DNA of 64,000 nucleotides, taken from NCBI GenBank assembly GCA_013407085.1, contig JACCGJ010000279.1, positions 5,331 through 69,330 on the forward strand. Reading direction: 5' to 3'. This stretch comes from Atriophallophorus winterbourni. Taxonomy: Eukaryota > Platyhelminthes > Trematoda > Plagiorchiida > Microphallidae. The position numbers and the translations under genes are program-made. The stretch's first letter is position 1. Each line of letters opens with the position of its first letter. Below the pieces are notes generated by a model, which did no database searches, was not told the DNA's origin, and saw nothing but the letters and a program-made list of their open reading frames with translations. Below are positions 42,401-54,400 of this stretch, in pieces.

Positions 42401-45400
42401 ATATTTAGTGCAGCGGATTCGAGCAAAAGAACTCAGTAATCATTTACAAACATTTAATAATTGAACAGTGATTTTGAACCTAAAATTTTAAACTCTAAAA
42501 TCGGGTAAATTGTGGCAGTGTGAAGAGCACTGTGTGCTACTACAACCCTTATAAATTCGCGTTTAAGAAGGATCAGAAAAATATGGTTCTAGTGACAACT
42601 TATTGGTAAACATAAGAAAATGAACAACATCAGGCGCTATCAAACGATATACAATTCGTCAAGGTCATTATAAGAAACCCGATGTGCCAAGGGATTGATC
42701 TGAACCGATCAGTTCGAGATCGATTGAAAAATCAGATCAAAATGACCACCGGGGCAAACATGTTTTTGTTTTTGTCTTGTGCAGAATAAACGCGTTTAAC
42801 TGATTGGTGTTCTCATTTTGCTGTGGGAGTTGTGAGTGAACCCGATTAGCGTTGGACGGGTTGACCTCAGGGATGAATCGAGACCCAATCAACAAAACAC
42901 GGGGGGTGACATGGTTAGGGCCACAACGAGTTTCATGGAAGCTTGTTTGAACCACTTAATGGACGTTAGGACATAATATGCGGCGTGGGCTCGACAAACC
43001 TGACATATTCTCTTTACTCCTCACGTTATACAAATATCACAGTAATCTTTACACTTGATCATACAAACACGATTAGTAAAGCTATCTTAATGTGACTTTT
43101 AATCGAAGTGTACCAATGCTAACTTCTTTTATGACACCAGTATTATTGCCTCGAGTAAAATTCTCTGGATCGATTCAGAAAACCATTTACGATACAGTAG
43201 TAAACCACAGCTCAACAATGTTTCTGTGATTAGATTGTGAAATATTTCATGTGGTGTAATTGGCGAGATAAAATCTCTGAGGAAAGCCACGGTCTAAAAT
43301 TCACAGAATGGCCTCTTGGGTAGTAGCGCTCCAACCAAATTGGAATGTAACTTCTCTCAATTGTAATAAAACGTGTCTCGAGACCGGTCGCGGCGTGGTG
43401 TGATGAAAATGCATTGAAATATGGATTTTTTAAAAACCCAAGGATTTAATACCAAACACGTTTGAGATTATTCGACTGTACAGGTTGACCATACCAAACA
43501 TTTCAACGGAGATGTGTTTTGTTTTGATTTTGTTATTGAGTTGCCGAGCTTATCTTGAAAATTCCAATCCGAAAAAGACTTACCTCATAAACACGGTTTT
43601 ATGCCTAATAAAACTGACCTTGCGCTCTTCAACTGAAGAATACATATATCAAAAATTCAGTTATTGAATTTAAGCTACATTTAGGGAATTTATCTCTGAT
43701 CACAAAGACGATCCACTCCGTTTAAGATCAAACGGATGTTAATTGAACAAACATAAACTAAATGAAGAATTAATATATTTGGGTCAAATATTTCATGTTT
43801 ACTCGAATTGAGATTCACGTCTTACCAGAGAAAACAGCTGGGATGTCGGTCTTTTTGTTGGTTCAATTGATAACATTTTTTCAACAGGTTCCACTAGTTC
43901 GGGAGGCATTTTCTCCACTGCCTTTCTGAATGCATCCGGTAACTAGTGAGATAAAAACTTTGTTTTACCATACCCATCATCATTATATCATCGAAAGCAA
44001 TACACTGGTACGGGGTACAGTATGCATAACAATCAATAGATGGAAAGAGTGTGCTGGAACAATGCCATGTACAAACAGAATGAAATGAGTTGTTCACGTC
44101 ATGAATCAAAGTTGCATGCGATCTACCATTAGCACCAGCCGTAAGAATTCCTTTAATATATCGAGATCGCGCATCATAACAAGCTCTCCTCATTATAATA
44201 ATGACAAACTACGCAAACGCCAACCAGATTCATACGACATGAACTTTATTTGACCCACGTTTTGATGAGCCAGTAGCAATTTCGTAGTCGCACGACCAAT
44301 TTATAGCTACATAAGCCATCCAGGCCCTACATCCGTTTGAAGCAAGCCAGCGTCGGATTACCCTTGGAACAGAGAATTTTGAGCAAGCAAATTAACGAAC
44401 GACAGACAAAACCGATGATTTTTCTTTCGTATCGCAGGACCACCTGTAAATATTCGATGGATATAAACTCTTTTAACAACAAGTCTGTCTTATGGATTTT
44501 CGCATATTTTATCCGATGTTGCCAAGGGTTGTGCACAGAAAGCGATTATCCAATACCTGCGACGTACATTCATGTACATTCATGGTTCATATGCATGTAA
44601 AACCAAACGGTTTAAAATGAGATTTGGTTTCAGGAGATAATAGGCTCTGAATTATTAGTGACCGCTTACTAATCACACAGAATGATGAAAGATAAATGTA
44701 AGGGTATTAATATCGAAGCGTGGCACTCCATAATGCATTGTTTAATTCTACACATTCAATTGGATGACATGTATGTAACAATGAGGAACCGAACATTGAT
44801 CCGTGTGGCCTGGAGAACAACCAATGACACGGAAAGTAATAGAACGTCAGAGTATAAAAGTCTTAAGACACGATAGTTACGAACACCACATGAAGCTAAG
44901 CTGAAGATGTCATCTAGCTTATTGACGAAACGTCCCGCTGCTACAATACCTGCTAAGCTATCACGGCGTACATAACAAGGATATTGACATTTGTGGGGAC
45001 GATTGAATAACTGGACCAGCAGTAAGTAGTTTCCACTATCCTACTCTGTTCTATACTCAATATATCTTTCGCGATGGCAAATGTACTTTTGAGGTAGATT
45101 TCGTTGTGAGTACGATGGCATATTCTCGACTGAAGCTTTTGGCCGAATAGCCTCAAACACAAGAGAGTGAGATAAAACTGTAGGCCTTCCACCAGCGAGT
45201 GCCGCTTTCGTTGCCTGAAAGACACAATCCAGTATATCTTGGTTAATCATGAACGTAAGCAATTCATCACATCACACACGGCACAATCTCCTCGCGATGT
45301 AGATGTAAAATGTTGTAAATTCTATAACCGTTTGACATTTAAAATGTTATAGTCTAGTGAAACATGGTGTACAACTCAAGGCTTTAAACATACATTTTAC

Positions 45401-48400
45401 TTAAGAACGTGTCAGAGCAGGCGATTAAAAGAAAATTTCGGAAATACCGACACTATTGGACGATTTTGAACCGAAATGGTTTTTCAGGATAGAATTGCAC
45501 AAGTTTACTTCGTACGAATAATAATAACTTATTCCATCAAAATCTGAGGCAATGTTCGTATGCTGGAAATAACACAATCTAATTATAATTGCCGCAGGTT
45601 TTTTAATCCGAGCATCTGACTTTTATGGACTTCGCTACCAACAGGGGACTGTAAGCAAACTAACGCTGATGTTTTCGGCATATACTGACAAAAATTTACG
45701 CCATGTTACCCAAGTTTTTGGGATAAATCCATAATATTACGAGATAACTGCACACTATGATTATTGTAAAGCTTATTAATTTTTACCGCAAATCTTGAAT
45801 ACGGACTAACACTAATCAATAGTGCCCTTATTTTTGAAACTCACTGTCCGATCAAATAATAGCCAACCGATTAGATAATGGAATAAAAAAGAGAATCAAA
45901 TGTGTAATTGATATATAAAAAATTATTAAATCGTGGTTTGAAAAATCATCATCATTTAAATCATAAAATAAACGTTGCTGACATTCTTTGATACACATAC
46001 CGAAGGGTCTTTAGCCATGCGACAAGTGTTTTGGATTTTGGCAAGTTCGCAATTCGTTGTAGGTTCTACAGTTTCTCTATCCATTTTATCGAGTGTTTGA
46101 AGCGAATTCAATTTTTGTTTAGATTGTATCGAAAAATTTGAAGGTTTTGCCGCGTCATACAAAGCGCATATAAGCAACCCGAACGCAAACATATCGGACC
46201 ATGTACCGGGACAATTTTTACTGCATTCATCTCCCAACGTCATCTCATCTAACGAGGATTGTCTGTTACTCAACGCATCACACCTTCTGCGTTCTTCCGA
46301 ATTCGCCTCTAAGCCCGAGTGCACCCGCTTCGATCGGAAACCGACGCAAGGAGTTGTGACAAGTGCTAAGCATTCCGGGGCCGCATAGTGCGAATTCGGT
46401 CGAGCCATTTTGGGTAATTTACGCACCCACGGGGATAAACCTAAATCAAACTGCAAAAGAAAAAGACACGTTAACCGCTAGGATATTCACACACGACGAT
46501 ATTAACATCTTTCCTCGTCACTCTGCTCTTACCATCGAGGTTTTACCACGTTCTTGATTAACTTTCCTCGAGCCATCATTGACCATTGTAAGAAATGAGA
46601 ATTCCCCGAGACGCCATTCATCATTTGGGGTAAGGAAGACTGATCCAGGGCAAATATTATTATGATACATGGATTGACCAGTGTGGAGAAATCGTAGAAC
46701 CTGTGTCAACTTTTCGGAGGAATTTGAACGATAAAAAGTTGTTTAGTGAATTAAATGTAAGCTAAACAAAGTTATATTTGTATGCCACTGTTATATAGGG
46801 TTCTTACAAAGAACCACGATGTTCAAATACAGAATCACAAAGTGATTCCTGGCCAAGCGCTCGAGGCGCATATAAGAGACCAAAGTACTGTGGTGCTCAC
46901 ATCCCCATCCTCACACACCACTACCGGATTCAGGCTGTTTGCCATCGTCAGGTGGAGACAGTAAGATCAGGTTCAGTGAGACTTGAAACAGTAGAAACGT
47001 GGTAAGCAAAGTTATATTTGTATGCCACTGTTATACAGGGTTCTTACAAAGAACCATGATGTTCAAATACAGAATCACAAAGTGATTCCCTATATAAAAG
47101 TGGCATACAAATATAACTTTGTTTACCGCTTTTCCACTGTTTCAAGGCTTACTGAACCTGATCTTACTGTCTCCACCTGACGATGGCAAACAGCCTGAAA
47201 CCGGTAGTGGTGTGTAAGGGATGGGGATGTGAGCACCACAATACTTTAAATGTAAGCTATTTTCAAATAAATTTATCATTTATTGATCCATGTCAGTAAT
47301 GCCTCCTCAATTTTTAATAGAAATATTTCGAATTGAAGAAAATGTACATCGAAGATTGGCTATGTTCGCCTTCTAAAGATGCTGCACTTAAATGTGATAA
47401 CTTCGAATCAATCATTATCGATTTTTTTGAGAAAATAATTACTTTGCTGACACATGATGTTGTGTGTCAAATTTAAATGCAGTGTATTATTGTGGAGGCG
47501 TGATGTGCATTAGCGATGAGTGCTAATCAAGAGATTTCGAATGATATACAGATCTCCATCCTCCAGCACAACAACGCTAAGCGCCAAAAATACCGACCAC
47601 GACAATTGTGAACTCGTAATATTTCGGGTTTCTGTAGGACTGCATTAGAACCGTATGAGCGACAACATCTTCGGGAGTATATGAAGGTGGACAACGTCAG
47701 CTGCAATCGAACAATATGCGATTCTTTAATGTCGGACAAACGAGTCCTGCATGGCGAGGGCTTGAAGTGTCCCGGTTGGCACGAAATCGATTGACAAATC
47801 GAAGTGACAACCTGGACAGACATGTTGAAGATCAGTGTTGTGGTTGTTTGATTTGCCTATATAAAATAGGCGTTTTTTACTTATCTTGTCCGTAATAAGC
47901 GCCTTTGTGCAATCGGCTTCTCTTGTGTTGTGGGAATCGTGTGTGAACACAATTAGCGTTGGATAGGTTGACCTAAGGGATGAATCGAGACACAATCGAT
48001 GTGCGTATGTGCAACGCCGCGGGGGGGGGGTAACGTGGTCAATGTTTGACCGATGACCTGAATTTTGCGATGGTTTGTCAGGTGTTCGCCAACTGCTATT
48101 TCCGGCTTCTATCTACCCCGCCAGATAGATTATTAATTAATACTATTAATAATTAATACATTTCCATTTAATAAATTAAGAAGCCGGATTAGATCTGAAC
48201 TGCGAAAATCCAATCAGGATAAAAAAGTAAATGTGGTGGATGACTTGGCTGACAGACGCTTTTGAGCGTTTCAATGACATTTAGTTGGAACTTGTATACT
48301 GCCCTACTCAGAAAAAAAGATAATGCATGACAATGTCGTTAGAATTCGCAAGTGCACAATAATAACTTCCATTGTAAAAACAACATTCTGAAATCGGGCT

Positions 48401-51400
48401 CCAAGATCGGGTGAATTAGCCACATGTTTAAATGATTAAAAAGACTATTATCACGGTATTTATCCAAAATTACAAACAAATTCTTACTTGGTAGATGCCA
48501 AATTTGATATTGAATTCATTCAATACGTATTGCTGAAACACGAACGAACGCTTATTAGTTCGGATTGCTAAGTTCGTTTAACTCAGAAACAAAAAGACTT
48601 CTGCAATGAAATTAGTCAGACAAAAGCCAAATAAAAATCACATTAACATATAATTTCGTTATGAACATCTTTACTAAACGATACAAAAATTAGTAACGCG
48701 CAATGTTGATTGCTCGAAGTGCAGGTATCTGCCATAAACCCATAACGACTAGGCGCTAAATTTCGCAGGAAATGTTCCGTCCGGTTTCAACATACATAGG
48801 AAGCTTTACTCAAATTCAGGCAATTGATTGTATCATATCCCAAACTTCAGCATTCATGGAACTCAAGTGATACTATGTCGAATCGATAATAATGGGCTTA
48901 ATGTTGAAAAGTTTTTCGTATCTACAACACACTGCATTAACTCCAAAGCCATCAAATAAACCACTAAATGCAAATGCTCTGAGGTACTAAGGCCTAGTTG
49001 TGCGTTATAAATTTCACTTTTATCATGAATAGAAAAAAAAACAATGGACCGTCAAATCACATCACGTAGTTAAAGATCATTTCAACCTGCAATACAAACA
49101 TAACACCATTCCCCTGTAGCGCGAAGACTAATTCGATGTTGTGTTACACAAATCCATCTCGCATAAACACCACAACCGGTTTTTTGCTGTTTGCCATCAT
49201 CAGGCAGAGATAACCAGACCAGTTTGAAAGAGTCTTGCATTAGTGGGAATGTGGAGAATATGTTAGAAATTAAAGCCACTATCTCCATCTGATGTATACA
49301 AAGAGTCAGTGATCAGTTGTGGCCTGTAAGCGCTCGGGAAGTTAGCGAAACGTTATATTGCTATCCTGTAAGCGTCTTTAGAGTTTGGCCAGGAATAACA
49401 TTGTGATTCTGTATTTGAATATATCGGTCCGTCGTATAAGACATATTGATATGTATTCAAAGTCTAACTTTTGTTACAACTCTTCCACTGTTACACGACT
49501 TAATGGAACAAACCCAACTGCCTCCAATTGATGACGGCGATCAGCAAGAAACTATTGTTAGTCGTAATCGCTAAGAATTTGAGTAAAACAATACATTGAT
49601 TTCTTTTAGCATCTTGACCACTTCACCAGAAATCAATTTAAGAATCTTTATTTGTACATCATGGTTCGTTGTAGGACCCTTAAAACAGCATTCAGGCCTA
49701 AGTTTGACGATATTTTCTAGTTTTAAGTTCCACTCTGAGCACAAAATTAGTTAGCTGACAGGGGCATTTACTACATAAATCTGTTGCAGGGAATTTTAAT
49801 CGCATCACATTAACCTAGCCAGAATTGCTGATTCATATATCCCAGTAATTTTCCGATTTGAGACGGCTCAGAGACAATCTCATTTGGGATCACAGTATCC
49901 CACCTACGTTAACAGAATATTTTGAAAACAAATTCAATAAATGTTGCTCATGTATGCCACTTTTGGATAAGATTGATACGACCAACCTGTTCAATCACGT
50001 GTGCCCAAACATATGTAGAAAAGATTTAAACCAAAGATCATAAACAAAAATGCTCATTTCCGTGCATTTCCATCACACACATCAGGCGACGGGATTCGTG
50101 CTGTTTGCATTTTCAGGTAGGGACAGTAAAATCAGGATCCGCATGCGCTTGAAACGGTGGAAGAATGGAAAACAAGTTGCGATTTTATGCCATTGTTGGA
50201 TAAGGTTGGTACGACCAACCAAACACATGTTTAAACCCATAACTATGAACCAAAATATACATTTACATCCATTTTTATCACAAACATCAAACATTTATTA
50301 TCCGATGCGAATGTATTTGGCAATTAGTCTAATTAACTGAATATTTCAAAATATCTCATTAGAGTTAAAATGAACATGTTTGAAAGAGTCATAAGTTGTC
50401 CTGAATTTAACGAATGAAGTAAAAATGCAAAAATAGTTTTTTGTAAGCGTTTCGCTATGGTCCGAGAAAACTTATCAAGACAAGCACGAACACAGTCCAG
50501 GATAAAATTGCATTTAGCTGATCAAACATAATTTGCGTGAAAAATGTACGGGCGCTGAGCTTGTTGGGATAAACCAGCGTATTTCAGTTTAATTTCTGCA
50601 ATCATCTGTGTGATAAGAAACCCTTGATTGTTCTTTTTGTGTTAAGATTCAAGGGATCATTTAATTCACTGCTTAATCAGCATGTTCAATGATAATAATG
50701 GATGTTAATATTTTCCGCTACATAAATGGAAACCAAATTCACGATAATTTTTAAACCCAAATTCACATTGTTAACTTCACTCTGCTCAGCACTTGTTATT
50801 TCAACCGCCACTGTTTGAAGTCGTTTCATCCAGGGTTTTAGGCTTATCACTTCAACGTATCAAAATCCATGCTGTGGCCTATGACCAGGATTTTTTCATC
50901 TGGGGTTGAATCACGGATCATTGATTGATAATCAGTGTAGATGCGATAAGGAATTTCGATACGTTTTATGTGTTCATATCTTCATTTGCAATTCAGCGTT
51001 AACAAAGTTATTTAAATGGAGTTCACCGAGCTGGCATTGTTTGTTGAGGGCGTTTTGCCATCAAGCTAGATGAAATAATCGAGTAAACTCTTTAGAAAAT
51101 TTGTGTTAATTATTTTATCGCATATAATAATATATTTTACACAAACGTGGTTTATTCAGCAAAATACAATTTAAACAAGAATCATGCAGGCAAAGATACA
51201 CATGGTCTACTGAAGCTTACGTGCCAGATGTTAAAATTGACCAGAAACTGCAATAAAAAGATTCACTACAAACCTCCCTTTCGCCAAAGTTGAGCTCAAT
51301 GAAAAGTTAATCTCAAGCAGTATACAGTCGACCATAAAGTTAACACTGTTTCTGAAACAGCATAACCGGTTTACATCTATATTTGTGAGCAGTCGTCATT

Positions 51401-54400
51401 CAGAAAACGGTTTAGTTAGAAAAATTGCATCTCTAACATCATTGACCATTGGAATGCTTTTATGTTTCATAAATTTCTATGAAGCAGGAAAATAATGTAA
51501 GTTGCAGTCATCACTTGTATGTTCGTTAAGATCAAACGATTTTTCGGCATTAATAGTAATATTTCATTATTCAAATTAATTGCATGTGAGAAAATTGTGT
51601 TCATTCGCCAGAAGCGATTGTCAGCATTAATATTCAGGCGGTTGGGGAACACACGTAACTCTTTCCGGACGAACTCCTATCCATAGCATCAGAACAGCTA
51701 TTCAAGAGCGTGTTAGATACGCATTGGTCGAGACGGATGGACTTGATCCCCTGAGTGATGTAGTGGTGGTCCTCTACTGTCAGCAGAAATCATCCATTGT
51801 TCTTTTTGTAAAGAATCTCAAACGATATTTTATCCCAACTGCATTCAATCCAAATGGAGAAGAAAAACATACCTCTTCCTAAAAATTGCACAAGATTGTA
51901 ATCCGGAAATATTATGATATATATATATATATATATATATATAATAGATATATATATATATATATATGCATATATAATTCGTTAGTTAAGCAAAAACTGT
52001 ATAATTTTTTATTGATTAATTAATATAGTCCACAATGGTAATTACTTTGATCTCCGGCGGAATAGGATTCGGACATCGTATGTGGTTCCCGAGTACATTC
52101 GCCAGACTCGCAATAATCGGCTCGGAAGCAAATGCCAACGTTTCTCTGGGCAAAAAGGAAAGGGTTAATGTACCCTGATTATCCTGATGTTGATGATTAC
52201 ATATGTATATCCCATGGTAAATGGCTGCGTGAATAATTTTTATGCCTATAAATACTTGAATCTTGTACCAGGCCTCTCATAAAATCAACGAATCTGGAAT
52301 ACACTAAATCATTTGTGATGTTGCCGATCAGCCGAGCACTACGCATTGCCACGATCTCTGCGGGACTGATTGTCTTTCCCGATTCGGAGCGGTTAGTCAT
52401 TTGAAACGCTGCGGAGTCAGGAATCATCAATCGACACTTTTGATGTACATTTATGGTGGGCATTGTTCGAAAGAGCCCAACGATGGAGAAACCGTAACGG
52501 CTAAATTAAAATCTGTAAGCGCGCGACTGTTTTAATGGCTGAATAATATAGCAACTTGCGAATAAATATGGGACCAGCCAACAAATTCGTGCGCAGGCAC
52601 ACAAACCTAGTGTGGATGAAGTTAAGTGCACCCGCTCATAAATACTCGAATGTTGTTCCGTGAAATTGCAAGGTTCGAAAGCATGCAAATGAAAATGTTT
52701 CGTGCCGGTCTTTCGTTCTTCGCTCGGGTCACCACGAGTGGTGAAATTTTCATCTGCTTTGAATCTAGTCGGTGCCATATTTTCTTTAACGCATGCACAC
52801 GAAACATTCACTTATTCAGCTTCAAATTTTCATAAACTGATTTGCGTTAAGCGATATCGAATCACAAAGTGAACGTCAGATCCATGGTTTAAAAAAGTAT
52901 TGGGCAACAAACTAATGTTTACATTTGATCACCAAATATTTTACTTTCGGACATGATAATACATTTTGATATGCATCATTGCAGTCATCATTAAAGTATA
53001 CGGGCATATGATTTTTCGCTGATTGGATAACTTTGTTATATTACAATTCAAATTTCTGAAGTTTAGCCTGGAGCTTTACAAGATTGGTAATTTAAGTGGA
53101 ATACCATTTAGGTTATTTATAAGACCACTCTAAGTTGAAGAATTCATGAATGTTGAAAAATGCAACCACTTTAAAACATCATGCAAAAGAGCATTTTCGG
53201 TTCATGATCATGGATTTTATCCCGATTCTAAATGTGTTTTGGCCGATTTGGTTTAACAGGTTGGCCGTACCAAACTTATCCAGCAGTGGCATACAAGCGC
53301 AACTTGTTTAAATTACCGTATTACTTTATGAATGAGTATGTGAAATAATAATAGTACATAACGAGTATATCAAAGCTACGACTCGAGAATAATGTTCGTT
53401 TGTATATCGTAGTCCAATTTTATTTTAAATATCACCATGCACGGAGATTCTACAACATGTTGAGCTAGAGAATTCCAAGAAAACATCGCAACCACTGCAT
53501 AAATTGCGGCGATAAACAATATATGAATTAGAATGTACTGAATTAGAGTATGTCCGCGTGTAACTTTCTCACTCCGATTTTAAAACGAGTACTATAATGG
53601 ACACAAATTGATTCGTAGGGATTTGTATCGTACCACATCCTATTTGGAAAGTTATATAACACCAGACGTCGCAATCCTCTAATGTACTGAACTTGGCTAG
53701 GACCCATAAATAACTTTGCTGTTCTGTGATAAATTTCATCGATGGAGACAATATCTGTCTACAGCCAAGGAATACAGATCTTTACCGTATAATCCGTCGT
53801 TAGACCAAGGTAAACGTTCATCATCAGTAGTAACGTTAATAGTAAGATTTTTCAAAATATTCTTCGAAAAATACCTAATGATATGCTGGTCTGTCGATAT
53901 ACATTTGGCCGTGAACTTTGCTATATACTGCTTATTTATCTATATTCAAAGTTCTGTTTAATAGAGATCCATGCCAGTCTTTCAGTATTAAATCGATATG
54001 TCCACAGACTATTCTTAATAAAGTAGAGAATGCTGATTTTCTGTGTTAAATGGCATACAGATCACAGACACTATCCTAATCTCGCAATCTGCAGCAACAA
54101 TTATCCGAGAAAATATTTTATGTAAGCCCATAACGCAACATGTTTTATATTATGAGTTGGGTGAAATATTTTATGAAAAGAAGGAAGCGGTACCATCACA
54201 ATTGTAGCGCCAGTCTACCTTTGATTTCTATAAACGTTTAGCGTTGAATACTTGGTAGTTTACCTTTATGGGAAGTAGATCAAACGTTGGCCTACTTAGC
54301 TATGAGGCGGCGATAAGTTTAGTAAAGAATACATTTCTCATGAGCTCTTATAGAAATCCTATTTATTATCCTCTTGAATATTATAAAATCTTCCTTTTAT

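Larger units (their letters stand above)
46760..47250. repeat. Family A array: tandem (minus) plus inverted copy (plus)
   Basis: GTTATATTTGTATGCCACTG begins at 46771 and recurs at 47011, exactly 240 bp apart, defining the unit. The first unit holds a minus-strand hammerhead core at 46918-46955. The second unit is cut at about 47088 inside GAATCACAAAGTGATTCC and followed by a plus-oriented copy with a core at 47173-47210. The unit contains two accessory hairpins, GGTTCTT-ACA-AAGAACC and GAATCAC-AAA-GTGATTC. No protein frame is conserved between copies. Confidence 0.8.

Noticed and set aside
52506..52811. 101-codon minus frame with several cysteines near the unexplained exon-like frame
   Set aside because: No Cys spacing fits a zinc finger, the frame lacks exon borders, and overlapping frames on both strands point to chance.
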